In this document: one piece after another, positions 10,802 to 20,703 of the stretch
Layout: every line of letters starts with the position of its first letter
Position numbering within the stretch: position 1 is the first letter of the stretch
Source of the DNA: Promethearchaeia archaeon
Lineage (GTDB): Archaea > Asgardarchaeota > Lokiarchaeia > Sigyniarchaeales > SOKP01
Direction of reading: 5' to 3'
DNA length: 38,301 bases
Assembly (NCBI GenBank): GCA_029856145.1
Contig: JAHQWK010000013.1
Location: forward strand, 1-38,301
Translations under genes and position numbers: made by a program
Notes under the pieces: model-generated
Database searches by the model: none
Seen by the model: the letters and a program-made list of their open reading frames with translations, nothing else
What the model was told of the DNA's origin: nothing

Positions 10802-12772
10802 TTAAATTAATGGTAATGAGACATAAAACATAGAACCTTTATTTCTCCCATCAGATTCAACCCAAATATCTCCACCGTGTAATTCAATAATCTTTTTAGA
10901 TATGAACAATCCTAAACCCGAACCCTCGGCAATGATATCCATTCCTTGACCATACCTCTCAATTTTTCCGAACTGTTTAAATATTCTGGTTTTTTCTTCT
11001 TCTGTAAAACCAATTCCATTATCTTTTATTGAAAGAATTATGAAACCATCTTTAATATCAGATTTAATCTCTATTATACCACTTGGAGGTGTATATTTGA
11101 TTGCGTTATTTAAAAGATTACCAATTACTTGATGAATTTGCTCTTTTTCAAACTGAGTTATTAACTTCTCATGTAATTCTAAATTAATTGTATGGTTTCT
11201 CAATTTTAAGAATCCTTTAATTTCATTTACACATAGCCTAACCAAAAAAGATAGATCTTCTTCTGATTTATGCATTTGGATTGCACCAGATTCTAATTCA
11301 GCAGTTTTCAAAATGTCACCAATAAGAGTTTCAAGACGTAAGCAACCGTGTTTTATTTCATTTAGTGTGGATATTACTAAGGCGTCAAGTTTATCTCTAT
11401 GCACTTCTAATAAGAGTTCAGAAAAACCTTTAATAGAGACTAAGGGTGTTTTTAACTCATGCGATGTTCTTCTGAGTAATTCAGATTTCAACTGATTTAA
11501 TTTACTTAACTCTTGTTGCGCACTTATCCGTTCCGTAATGTCAATAAAAGCTAAAAAATCAGCGACTTTCCCTTCATACATTATAGTTTTAGTAAAATTC
11601 TCAATCCAGATAATTTCGCCTGATTTTGTTATACCTCGAAATTGGTAGTTTTCTAAATAATCTTCTGAACCAGCTTGTTTTTTCTTTACTTGGTCGAAAA
11701 CAAACTCTTTATCTTCCTGGTGAACAGTTATCATAAATTCTTTAGGTGACCAACTTAACATATCCTCTACTGTATATCCAAAAATATCTGCAAACTTTTT
11801 ATTGACATATTTTACTATATTGTCTTCTACAATTCCAATTCCTATCAATGATTGTTCGGAAATATTTCTGAATTTTTCTTCAGATTCTCTTAATTTTTGC
11901 TCTATCTTTTTTTTTTCTGTTATATCTCGCCCAATAGCAATAATATATTTGAGATTTCCATCATCATCTATGATACTTGAACCTAAATATTCAAAGGGGA
12001 TGGGTCTTCCATCTTTTGTGATCAAATTCATTTCGATAAGCGCTTCTCCTTCCTCTATTATTTTTTCTACTGCTATTACTGCCTGTTTTAAATCGTTTTC
12101 ATCATAATATGAATCTGGGGTTTTCATTGTGGAAATTTCTTCATCGCTATAACCTGAAATATCTTTAAATGCCTGATTCCATCTTATTGCTTTGCCTGTA
12201 GAAGGTTCAAAAATAAAAAAAGTGTCTCTTTGTGCGTTAATTGCATTCTCAGTGAATTTTTTTTCTTTGAGAAACATATTTTCGATTTTCTTACGGTCAG
12301 TGATATCTACAACAACTTCTACTGCTTTATCGATTGAGCCATCAGGATTAGGGAATGGTGCTGAAATCAATTCATAGTAATTTCCATCGATTCCTCTTAG
12401 CTCAGTACGCTCAACCCTATTATATTTTAAAGCTTTTTCCATAGGACAAAAGCTACATGGCTCATCCAAACCCATATATTCATTATAACAGTTTTTGTCT
12501 CTGCAATCTCCGAATCTTTCTTTTAAGACTTGATTCTGAAATAACACTCTATAATCTTTGGTAACAATATCTATACCAATTCCAACATTTGTTAAACCAT
12601 TAATTAGAGAGTAATATTTTTCTTCTAACTCGTTAATCTGTTTAGTGTTTTCATCAACTTTGTTTTCTAATAATAAGATGATCTCTTGAAAATCATCTTC
12701 TGGATTCTTTAATAACTTCTTTAATTTATCACATTCAGATAAAGAGAAAACATTTGATGCTAAATTAAACAT
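10802..12772 (-). CDS. Soluble PAS-domain sensor histidine kinase (three PAS)
   Basis: A 656-residue kinase with no membrane helix. After a short coiled coil (residues 30-52) come three PAS domains (about 52-160, 172-285, 298-415). The HisKA domain has the phospho-acceptor His438 in RRTSHELKTPL, and the ATPase domain has the N box (LLNNAIKYTPPSG), DNGIGF and GSGLGLFISKK. The first PAS has a cysteine cluster, Cys90, Cys95, Cys106 and Cys109 (C-x4-C-x10-C-x2-C), which could hold a metal or an iron-sulphur centre; this is inference. No response regulator is encoded nearby, so its partner is elsewhere. The transmitter half is very similar to those at 12988 and 20704, showing paralogy. Confidence 0.93.
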   Translation of the reverse strand: MFNLASNVFSLSECDKLKKLLKNPEDDFQEIILLLENKVDENTKQINELEEKYYSLINGLTNVGIGIDIVTKDYRVLFQNQVLKERFGDCRDKNCYNEYMGLDEPCSFCPMEKALKYNRVERTELRGIDGNYYELISAPFPNPDGSIDKAVEVVVDITDRKKIENMFLKEKKFTENAINAQRDTFFIFEPSTGKAIRWNQAFKDISGYSDEEISTMKTPDSYYDENDLKQAVIAVEKIIEEGEALIEMNLITKDGRPIPFEYLGSSIIDDDGNLKYIIAIGRDITEKKKIEQKLRESEEKFRNISEQSLIGIGIVEDNIVKYVNKKFADIFGYTVEDMLSWSPKEFMITVHQEDKEFVFDQVKKKQAGSEDYLENYQFRGITKSGEIIWIENFTKTIMYEGKVADFLAFIDITERISAQQELSKLNQLKSELLRRTSHELKTPLVSIKGFSELLLEVHRDKLDALVISTLNEIKHGCLRLETLIGDILKTAELESGAIQMHKSEEDLSFLVRLCVNEIKGFLKLRNHTINLELHEKLITQFEKEQIHQVIGNLLNNAIKYTPPSGIIEIKSDIKDGFIILSIKDNGIGFTEEEKTRIFKQFGKIERYGQGMDIIAEGSGLGLFISKKIIELHGGDIWVESDGRNKGSMFYVSLPLI

Positions 12773-12818
12773 AATATATTCACATTAAAGCAGTAAGATT
12801 TGATAAATAATGAAAAAT

Positions 12819-12833
12819 TTATCGTATTGATAA
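12819..12833. promoter_or_regulatory. Short dyad upstream of the three-PAS kinase
   Basis: TTATC-GTATT-GATAA, a perfect inverted repeat with 5-bp arms, 47 bases before the start codon. It shares the string TATCGTA with the dyad upstream of the six-PAS kinase. It may be an operator, but the signal is weak. Confidence 0.25.
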
Positions 12834-12987
12834 TAAATGAAATTATTTTTAAAGATTAGTAATTAAATATTAGAAAATAGAATGGAACTACTTTTAAATT
12901 TTTATGACCATATCTGAATTTAGTCAAAGTTCTAAAATAACTCCCGAGTTAAATTTATTGCTCCTATGTTTTGTTAAAGAAGAGTAT

Positions 12988-15900
12988 TTACTCTTGATCC
13001 TCAATAATTAATGGAAGAGCAAAGGAAAAAGTGGAACCTTTATTTCTGCCTCTAGATTTAACCGATATCTTTCCACCATGTAATTCTATAATTTTTTTGC
13101 TTATAAATAATCCTAATCCAGAACCATCAGATATAATATCGAGACCTTGGCCATATCGTTCAATTTTTCCAAATTGGGAAAATAATCTTTTTTTCTCTTC
13201 ATATGTTATTCCAATTCCATTATCGTGTATTGAAATTAAAATAAAATCATCCATAATAGCAGATTTAATTTCAATAATTCCATTAGGAGGTGTGTATTTT
13301 ATAGCGTTATTGAGTAAATTACTAATGACGAGATGTATTTGGTCTGGCTCAAAGCTAGTAATTAATTTATCATGGATTTCTAAGATAATCTCATGATTTC
13401 TTAACCTTATTAAGCCTTGTAATTCTTTCATGCATAATTTTATTAAAAATGATAAGTCCTCTTGTGATTTTTTTAATTCCACTGATTCGGATTCTAACTC
13501 AGAGGATTTTAAAATATCTTGAATAAGACTTTCTAATCTTTCACATCCAAGTTTTATTTCATGGATAGTAGCTAAAACATAATCATCCAATTTTTCTTTA
13601 TGTACTGTCAATAAGAGATCAGAAAAACCCTTAATTGATACAAGTGGTGTTTTCAATTCATGTGAAGTCCTTCTTAGAAGCTCTGATTTCAAGCTATTGA
13701 GTTTTATTAATTCTTGTTCGGCTTTCTTCTTTTCAGTAATATCCATGATAGTTATTAATTCTGCTGTCTTCCCTCGATAAATTATAGGTCTTGAGAATTG
13801 ATCGATCCATTTTATCTTACCATATTTAGTAAATACTCTATAAGAAGAATACGGTTTTATGTCAGATTCACCATCTCGTGATTTTTGGCGATATTCTTTT
13901 AGATACTGCAAATCTTCAGGGTGAATTAGCTTGATAAGATCATTTTTTTTCCATTTATCAATTTCTTCATGAGAATAATCAATAATCTGCAGTAAAGCTG
14001 TGTTCACATACTCTACTTTATCATCTTGAATTATTAAAGTTCCTATAAACGCTTGCTCAGCAATAGTTCTGAAATTTTCTTCGGATTCTTTAATTTTATT
14101 CTCTGCTGTTCTCTTCTCATTAATATTTCTTGAAACACATAGTATTTTATTATTGCCATAATTATCTACAAACTTCTTTCCTGTAACTTCAAACCAAAGA
14201 TAGTTTCCATTTTGATGTTTTAACCTAAACTGATAAACAAAATTTCCCTTTTTCAAGCCTTCAATTCCAAACTGATCTGCTAGTTCTCTATTATCTTTAT
14301 GTACTAATGCATCTCTAAAAGATTTATTTAAAAACTCTTCAGGAGTATAACCCAAAACTCTAGAATGTGTTTCAGCATTAAGATATTCTACAATTCCATT
14401 TTCACTATAAACTGCAATTAAATCATCTGTATTTTCTGAAATTAATCGATATTTTTCTTCAGATTCTTTTAGTTTCTGCTCTGTTATTTTTCTTTGTGTT
14501 ACATCTGCCAAAAAAGCATATGTTCCTTCATAATTGCCTTCAATATCAAAAATGGGAGTTGCTCTTATTCTTAAATAAACTTTATTACCATTTTTATGAA
14601 TAAATACAGCATCTCTTTCTTCTGAAATCCCTTTTTTTCTTTTTTCCAGGTGTAATTCAGTGATCTTTACCTGATCTTCATCCATATATGAGAACAATGA
14701 ATTACCAATCATCTCCTCTACTGAATAGCCTAATATATTTGCCATACGAGGATTAACTAAAGTTGAATTAGCATTTGAATCAATAGCCCATACCCCTTCT
14801 AATGAGTTTTCAATCAAAGATCGATATTTTTCTTCTGAAACTTTTAATTTCTGCTCATATTCTCTTCTGTCTGATATATCTCGTGAAACTATTAGTACTT
14901 TTTCTTCTCCTTTTTGATCATAAATCTTTTTTCCTCTTACATCTAACCAATGATACTCATTATTTGTATCTTTGAATCTAGCTTGTATATTTGATTCTCC
15001 TTTTTCCCAACCTTGTTCAAAAGCATTTAAACATTTATCTAAATCATCAGGATGTACCCAACGTAAAGCGTTACCACCAATTAAAGCATCTTTGGTTCTG
15101 CCCATTATATTATGGAAAGCAGCATCATTTACGTATTCATATTCAATTTTATTATTTAGAATTGCAATCATATCATTTGCATTTTCAGTAATGAGACGAT
15201 ATCTCTCTTCTGATTCTTTTAATTTCTGTTCTGCTTCTTTTTGTACAGTAATATCTCGCATAATTGTTATAATTTGGTTAACGCTTCCCTCACTTTTAAC
15301 TGGAATTTTCATAGTTTCAGTAAATATAAGCCTACCAAATAATTGTGTTATTTCAGTTGTAGTTAAAAGTTCTCCTGTTTTAAAGACTTTGAGATACTCA
15401 TTATAGACCTTATCATAATTTAAAAATGGAAATGCCTCAAATAGATTCTTATCAATAATATCAGAATTCATATTTAATTTTTCTAGCCATTGAATCATAG
15501 CTGGATTTTGAAATATGAACCTTAGATCCTTATCTACAACATGCATAGCATCACCTAAAGAATTAAGAATTGTGACGTATTGTTGTTCTGACTCACTTAG
15601 TGCATCCTCTGTTTTTTTTTGGGCGCTAATATCAGTTATGACATGAACAGCTCCCGTAATCTCTCCCTCATCATTGAAGACTGGATCTACAGAAATTTTA
15701 AACCATTTGTCATTTATCATTTGGACAGCAGCCTCTCTTTGGCCAGATTGCCTCATACATTTCACGGGACACCAATCAACTTGTCCTGAAGTACAATGCA
15801 ATAGCTCCCAACAAGAATGACCGATGATTTCTCTACAAGTAGACTTTCCCAAAATATCTAAAGTTGCTTTATTGCATTGGAGGATTTTATGATCTGAATC

Positions 15901-16005
15901 AATGAGAAAAACAGATTCACTCATTGCATCAAGAGTTATTTGCAATAGTTTGTTGCTATTTTCGAATTCAGATTCAACTTTCTTATGTTTAGTAATATTT
16001 TTCAA
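12988..16005 (-). CDS. Soluble PAS-domain sensor histidine kinase (six PAS)
   Basis: A 1005-residue cytosolic kinase. Six PAS/PAC units lie at about 15-128, 138-256, 265-383, 391-508, 516-632 and 642-760, each ending in a 'DIT..K..E' linker. They lead into HisKA with His782 (RRTSHELKTPL) and a complete ATPase domain. The first PAS has a cysteine cluster, Cys57, 65, 71, 79 and 83 (HCTSGQVDWCPVKC), a candidate redox or metal site. The only possible start is a TTG at 16005; a stop codon lies nine codons upstream. The first residues (KNITKHKKVESEFE) look like the end of a PAC linker, so the gene may have lost an N-terminal PAS domain. No receiver domain follows. The last third closely resembles the other two kinases here. 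Confidence 0.9.
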   Translation of the reverse strand: MKNITKHKKVESEFENSNKLLQITLDAMSESVFLIDSDHKILQCNKATLDILGKSTCREIIGHSCWELLHCTSGQVDWCPVKCMRQSGQREAAVQMINDKWFKISVDPVFNDEGEITGAVHVITDISAQKKTEDALSESEQQYVTILNSLGDAMHVVDKDLRFIFQNPAMIQWLEKLNMNSDIIDKNLFEAFPFLNYDKVYNEYLKVFKTGELLTTTEITQLFGRLIFTETMKIPVKSEGSVNQIITIMRDITVQKEAEQKLKESEERYRLITENANDMIAILNNKIEYEYVNDAAFHNIMGRTKDALIGGNALRWVHPDDLDKCLNAFEQGWEKGESNIQARFKDTNNEYHWLDVRGKKIYDQKGEEKVLIVSRDISDRREYEQKLKVSEEKYRSLIENSLEGVWAIDSNANSTLVNPRMANILGYSVEEMIGNSLFSYMDEDQVKITELHLEKRKKGISEERDAVFIHKNGNKVYLRIRATPIFDIEGNYEGTYAFLADVTQRKITEQKLKESEEKYRLISENTDDLIAVYSENGIVEYLNAETHSRVLGYTPEEFLNKSFRDALVHKDNRELADQFGIEGLKKGNFVYQFRLKHQNGNYLWFEVTGKKFVDNYGNNKILCVSRNINEKRTAENKIKESEENFRTIAEQAFIGTLIIQDDKVEYVNTALLQIIDYSHEEIDKWKKNDLIKLIHPEDLQYLKEYRQKSRDGESDIKPYSSYRVFTKYGKIKWIDQFSRPIIYRGKTAELITIMDITEKKKAEQELIKLNSLKSELLRRTSHELKTPLVSIKGFSDLLLTVHKEKLDDYVLATIHEIKLGCERLESLIQDILKSSELESESVELKKSQEDLSFLIKLCMKELQGLIRLRNHEIILEIHDKLITSFEPDQIHLVISNLLNNAIKYTPPNGIIEIKSAIMDDFILISIHDNGIGITYEEKKRLFSQFGKIERYGQGLDIISDGSGLGLFISKKIIELHGGKISVKSRGRNKGSTFSFALPLIIEDQE

Positions 16006-16117
16006 GATAGATTTATCCCCAATTTCCTTCTAATAATTAATACTTTTTCAAATAAAACTCTAAGAAATGATATAAGAGGATATATTTAACAATTTGCACA
16101 ATTTTATAAAAACGAGT

Positions 16118-16142
16118 TATCGTAATAAAATTAAATACGATA
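16118..16142. promoter_or_regulatory. Dyad upstream of the six-PAS kinase
   Basis: TATCGTA and TACGATA form a perfect 7-bp inverted repeat around an 11-base AT spacer, 113 bases before the TTG start. The spacing of one to two helical turns suits a dimeric regulator. The regulator is unknown. Confidence 0.35.
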
Positions 16143-16318
16143 CTTATCTTCAATTATTTTAGTAGATTAATATATAATGATTCAAGGACCTAGAAATATT
16201 TTAATATAAAAACATATATACTCTTTATAATAATGATTTCAAATAAGACTGCTTTAAAGATGAATTTAAGGGAAAAAGTATCCTTAGTTGATCTACTTGC
16301 AGTTTTATTATTATCTTG

Positions 16319-16374
16319 AGCGAAACAAATCCTTATGCTCTTTTTCTTTTATTTTTTCCACGGATTTGTTCGCT
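16319..16374 (+). promoter_or_regulatory. Long hairpin in the leuS leader
   Basis: AGCGAAACAAATCC (16319-16332) pairs with GGATTTGTTCGCT (16362-16374), 13 pairs with one bulged base. The 29-base loop is pyrimidine-rich and includes several T runs. It ends about 100 bases before the leuS start codon. It could be an RNA structure that controls leuS, or a terminator-like element. T-box systems are bacterial and I see no T-box features. Confidence 0.4.
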
Positions 16375-16477
16375 TGGTTGGTAAATTTAATTGAAAGAGA
16401 TCATAGGTGGTTGATCACTCAAAAAAGAATTCAAATTGAAATAAAGCATAGAAAAATCAAGATTGTGTTTAAACAAA

Positions 16478-19366
16478 ATGTATAATCCACAAGAAATTGA
16501 AAAGAAATGGCAGGATAAGTGGGAAGAAGCAAAAATATTCGAAGTAAATCCAGATAAGAAAAAAGAGAAAATTTTTATTACCTCTCCTTATCCATATGCC
16601 TCGGGTCCTACTCATATAGGTCATGGGAGGAGTTTTGTTAATGGAGATGTATTTGCTAGATATTACCGGGCTAAAGACTATAATGTATTATATCCTATGG
16701 CATTTCACATTACTGGTACTCCTGTTTTAGCGATTTCCTCTTCTATAGAACGAGGCAATCAAATACAAATAACTAGGATGAAAGAATACGTATCATTACA
16801 TACTACAGATCAGAAAGTTGTGAATGAAATTGTAAATAGTTTTGTAGATCCTTGGAATATTGTGAACTACTTTTCAAACACAATCAAATTGGATTTCAAG
16901 TCAATAGGAATGAGTTTGGATTGGCAACGAGAATTCACATCTGGAGACAAAATTTATAATAGATTCATTGAATGGCAATACTTTCATTTAAAAGAAAAAG
17001 GTTATATTGAAAAAGGAGAATATCCTATTTTGTATTGTCCCAGAGATAAAAATGCTGTTGGAGAGGATGATATAGCTAGTGGAGATGAACTAGACCTTAA
17101 TATCAATGAATTTATATGTATTAAATTCCCATTTGAAGATGGATTTCTCGTGGCTTCTACTTTAAGACCAGAAACAATATACGGAGTTACAAATATATGG
17201 ATAAAACCAAATGGAGATTATATTAAAGCATCTATAAATGAGGAGATATGGTTTATCTCCGAAGAAGCAACCCAATTATTAGAAAAGCAAAACAAAAAGA
17301 TTAAAATATTAAAAAATTTTAAAGGAAATAAAATCATTGGTAAAAAGGCTATGGATGTCTATGGAATTAAAGAAATTCCGATTTTACCTGGTGATTTTGT
17401 TGATACAGCTATAGCTACCGGTGTGGTTTATTCAGTTCCAGCCCATGCTCCTTATGATTATATGGCGCTAGTTGATTTACAAAAAGATACGGAATTAATT
17501 GAAGAATTTAATTTGAATAAAAGAGAAACCGAATTAATTTATCCAATTCAAATTATTAAATTAAAAGGATTCAAAGATTTTCCCGCAAAAATATACTGTG
17601 AGAAATTTAATGTCGATTCTCAAAAAGATGAAGAGAAACTGGATATAGCAACAAGTGAGAATTATAAAAATGAATTTTATAATGGATTTCTTAATGATAA
17701 ATGTGGTAAATACCAAGGAATGAAAGTTAGTGATGCTGCCAGAAAAGTTTCAGAAGATTTAATTGAAGAAAATAAAGCTGACAAATTATATATTCCTATT
17801 ACTAAAAATCTTAGATGTAAGTGTGGAGCAGAAGTAATTATTTCTATTCTTAAGGATCAGTGGTTTCTTAATTTTAATGCGGGAGATTGGAAAAAAAATG
17901 CATTTAAATGTCTTAATTACATGAAAATTTTCCCTAAGAAGTATCGATTAAATTTTGAAAATATTTTTAATTGGCTTGAAAAAAGACCCTGCGCAAGAAA
18001 AAGAGGTCTAGGGACGAAATTGCCATTCAATAAAGAGTGGATAATAGAATCTCTAAGCGATTCGACAATATACATGGCCTTCTATACAATTTCACATAAA
18101 ATAAGAGAATATCAATTTAAACCAGAACAGTTAACTCCAGAATTCTTTGATCTAATATTCTTAGAGAAAGGAGGTATAAAGAAGCTTTCAAAACAGACGA
18201 GTATAGATGAAAATATACTTAGAGAACTCCAAGAAGAATTTCTCTATTGGTATCCAGTTGACCATCGTCATACTGCAATAATGCATATTTCTAATCATTT
18301 AAGTTTTTATATATTTCATCATGTTGCTATTTTTCCAGAGAAACATTGGCCAAAGGTTATTTCACTAATCGAACCAGTCAATGTAGAAGGGCAAAAAATG
18401 GGTAAATCAAAAGGAAATGTGATTCCTCTAGCAGATATTCAAAGAAGTTATTCTGCTGATTTATTTAGATTCTATATATCTCATGGTGCTGATTTTGGTG
18501 TTTATATGGATTTTAGAGAAAAAGAAATAGAAACAGTGAAAATTCATATAACCAAATTTTATACCTTCATATCTGATAGAATTAAGCAATCAAAAAATAT
18601 TAAAGCTAAATTTGAAGATATTAACTCTAAATATTCAAAAGTGATGCTCTCTAAAATTATTAAGAAATTTATTGAAACTCAAAAAGCATTAGAAGAATAT
18701 AATATAAGGAGATATCTTCAAACTGCATTTTACGAGATTTTAAATCTAATGCAGGAATTTTATAGAGATACTGATAATATAGATGATTTTCTAATAGTTT
18801 TTAAATTGATATATAAGGATTGGTTAAAAACGCTTTCCTTAACTATGCCACATTTGTGTGAAGAATTATGGGAAATTGCTGGAAATGAAGGATTTATATC
18901 GAAAGTAGTTTGGAGAGACTTTAATAAACAATACATTGATATTTGCCTTGAACTTGAATTTGATTATATCTCAAATGTTATTGAGGATATTTTCAATATA
19001 AAGAAAATCGTAAAATCTCAGAGATCTGAAAAAATTTATCTCTATTTAGCACCTGAGTGGAAGTACAAAGTTTCCGATTTAATTTTATCAAAAAAAGATA
19101 ATTTCAATGAGATAATATCTGAGTTGAAAAAAGAAAATGAGTTAATGACTAATAAGGAGGTTATCCCCTTTATAAAAAATCAATTGAAAGACAGGATTTG
19201 GGAAATGAAATCACCTCAAATAAATGAGATTGAATTATTAGAACAATATAAAACATATATGGAAAAACGAGTAAATTCATCAATTATAATAGATTCTGAG
19301 TTCGATCCCAAAAACAGATCTAAAAGATCTAAACCGTTCAAGCCTGCTCTTTATATAGATGTTTGA
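16478..19366 (+). CDS. leuS: Leucyl-tRNA synthetase, archaeal type
   Basis: Class Ia synthetase that charges tRNA-Leu with leucine. It has 962 residues from the ATG at 16478; a TTG at 16463 is in frame but unlikely. The catalytic core has the HIGH motif (PTHIGHGRSF, near residue 43) and a KMSKS-type loop, KMGKS, near residue 640. The editing domain is present, with STLRPETIYGV and TGVVYSVPAHAPYDYMAL. A CKC cysteine pair (LRCKCGAE) and WLEKRPCARKRGLGT are typical of the archaeal/eukaryotic branch. The anticodon-binding region and a variable C-terminal domain follow. KMGKS instead of KMSKS is a modest deviation. The gene is preceded by a leader with a long inverted repeat and ends 14 bases from the convergent GTPase gene. 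Confidence 0.95.
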   Translation: MYNPQEIEKKWQDKWEEAKIFEVNPDKKKEKIFITSPYPYASGPTHIGHGRSFVNGDVFARYYRAKDYNVLYPMAFHITGTPVLAISSSIERGNQIQITRMKEYVSLHTTDQKVVNEIVNSFVDPWNIVNYFSNTIKLDFKSIGMSLDWQREFTSGDKIYNRFIEWQYFHLKEKGYIEKGEYPILYCPRDKNAVGEDDIASGDELDLNINEFICIKFPFEDGFLVASTLRPETIYGVTNIWIKPNGDYIKASINEEIWFISEEATQLLEKQNKKIKILKNFKGNKIIGKKAMDVYGIKEIPILPGDFVDTAIATGVVYSVPAHAPYDYMALVDLQKDTELIEEFNLNKRETELIYPIQIIKLKGFKDFPAKIYCEKFNVDSQKDEEKLDIATSENYKNEFYNGFLNDKCGKYQGMKVSDAARKVSEDLIEENKADKLYIPITKNLRCKCGAEVIISILKDQWFLNFNAGDWKKNAFKCLNYMKIFPKKYRLNFENIFNWLEKRPCARKRGLGTKLPFNKEWIIESLSDSTIYMAFYTISHKIREYQFKPEQLTPEFFDLIFLEKGGIKKLSKQTSIDENILRELQEEFLYWYPVDHRHTAIMHISNHLSFYIFHHVAIFPEKHWPKVISLIEPVNVEGQKMGKSKGNVIPLADIQRSYSADLFRFYISHGADFGVYMDFREKEIETVKIHITKFYTFISDRIKQSKNIKAKFEDINSKYSKVMLSKIIKKFIETQKALEEYNIRRYLQTAFYEILNLMQEFYRDTDNIDDFLIVFKLIYKDWLKTLSLTMPHLCEELWEIAGNEGFISKVVWRDFNKQYIDICLELEFDYISNVIEDIFNIKKIVKSQRSEKIYLYLAPEWKYKVSDLILSKKDNFNEIISELKKENELMTNKEVIPFIKNQLKDRIWEMKSPQINEIELLEQYKTYMEKRVNSSIIIDSEFDPKNRSKRSKPFKPALYIDV

Positions 19367-19380
19367 TTTAGATCCAGAAT

Positions 19381-20574
19381 CTATAACTTATTTCTTTCTA
19401 TTGCTTTCAAAATTTCTAGATATTTAATAGTTTCTTTAGTATCGCTTTTTCCTATACAGTAATCCAATTGTTTTGCAAAATATTGATTTAATATTTTCAA
19501 TTGAGGGCTTGAAACTATAAATTTTGAACCTTCTTCAATTTGTTTGTCAAATAAAGTATCTTTTACTTCTTCGATATTTAGATTAATTATTTGGAGTGTA
19601 ATCCATTCAAAAATATCTTCAATGTTTTCACTTGTTTTTGCTGAAGCCTCCATATAATAAATTCCTAATTCTTTAGCTAATTCCATACCTTCTTCTGTAG
19701 ACACTACTCTTGAAAGATTTAAATCGACTTTATTTCCGACAAGAATCAAAACAATATTTGGTAACGCCACACGTGTAATAATATCATACCATTTCTTTAC
19801 ATGCTCAAATGATTCTTTGTCTGTTATATCAAACATTATGATTCCCACACGTGAATCTGTTAAATAATCTGGCCATAAACGTTCGAATTGGCTTTGTCCC
19901 GCTAAATTCCATATCATAAACCTTACAGATGTCCCTAATTCCTTAAATTTACATTCTTTTTTAGAAATATAGGTACCAATTGTTGCTTTATAGTCTGCTT
20001 TAAAGATATCATGAACATATCTTTGAACCATACTTGTTTTCCCGACTCCACCGTCTCCGATTAAAGACAATTTATAAACATTCTCGGGTGAATGGGGTTT
20101 ACTTTGGTAATATTCCATTTTTCGTTTTATTTTTTCAAGCTCGGTATCTCTTTTTACTTTGGGAATTACTGGGCTAACAGGTAACCCCCCATCAATGGTC
20201 CTCGCCGCTTTATCAGCTGCTAAATAAGTATATGGAAATACATCATCAACTAAAGCAGTATGATTGAGTATGGAAACTAGAACATGATCTGATCCAGATT
20301 CACAAAAAATAAATCGATATTTGTCTGTATTAAAAGTCCCGGCACCAAAAGTGCCAAGATCAAAATCTTGAGTTAATTGTTTTAGTACTAATTCTACTAA
20401 TGAACTGAAAGCACCAATAAATTTTTTCTCATCTGTTTTATCCGAATTTTTTGTTAAAATGTCAACTATTAGACCTTCTCGATCCACAACAAGTACAGAT
20501 ATTAAAATATCCCCCACTACTTGCATGTACCATTTAAATAAGGTTCTTAATTTAGTTTTATCTATATATGTCAT
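19381..20574 (-). CDS. Rab/Ras-like small GTPase with N-terminal roadblock/longin-like domain
   Basis: A eukaryote-like GTPase of 397 residues. Residues 1-130 form an alpha/beta domain (VVDREGLIVDI; helix GAFSSLVELVLKQL; strand YRFIFCE; helix AADKAARTI) that looks like the roadblock/longin-like folds fused to Asgard GTPases. A charged helix (144-158) links it to the G domain. The P-loop is GDGGVGKTS (173-181). Switch I is YKATIGTY. The G3 motif is W-N-L-A-G-Q (222-227), so the usual Asp of DxxGQ is Asn223. NKVD is at 281-284 and EASAKT at 309-314. No C-terminal prenylation cysteine is seen, so membrane attachment would need another route. The start has GGTG 8 bases upstream. It lies 129 bases after an eight-PAS kinase on the same strand. 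Its partner proteins are unknown. Confidence 0.92.
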   Translation of the reverse strand: MTYIDKTKLRTLFKWYMQVVGDILISVLVVDREGLIVDILTKNSDKTDEKKFIGAFSSLVELVLKQLTQDFDLGTFGAGTFNTDKYRFIFCESGSDHVLVSILNHTALVDDVFPYTYLAADKAARTIDGGLPVSPVIPKVKRDTELEKIKRKMEYYQSKPHSPENVYKLSLIGDGGVGKTSMVQRYVHDIFKADYKATIGTYISKKECKFKELGTSVRFMIWNLAGQSQFERLWPDYLTDSRVGIIMFDITDKESFEHVKKWYDIITRVALPNIVLILVGNKVDLNLSRVVSTEEGMELAKELGIYYMEASAKTSENIEDIFEWITLQIINLNIEEVKDTLFDKQIEEGSKFIVSSPQLKILNQYFAKQLDYCIGKSDTKETIKYLEILKAIERNKL

Positions 20575-20703
20575 TACGCACCATTTATATATGATTCCTA
20601 ATGCGATATTGCAATTTTTTAATTATAACAAAATAATAGAGTTTGAATATTTGAATTCTTTTAAATACAAAATTTATAAAAAATTAAAGAAGAAAACTAT
20701 TGT

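Larger units (their letters stand above)
16006..16477. other. Divergent intergenic region between the six-PAS kinase and leuS
   Basis: 472 bases without a convincing gene. It contains a 7-bp dyad near the kinase (16118-16142) and a long inverted repeat in the leuS leader (16319-16374), listed separately. A 65-codon frame at 16288-16485 overlaps the inverted repeat and the leuS start and does not look like a real protein. No tRNA is seen. Confidence 0.55.

Noticed and set aside
16319..16374. tRNA or T-box element before leuS
   Set aside because: There is no T-loop, no cloverleaf and no T-box consensus. Only a plain inverted repeat is supported.
16288..16485. A 65-codon frame before leuS
   Set aside because: It overlaps the inverted repeat and the leuS start, has a poor composition for a protein and no convincing start signal.
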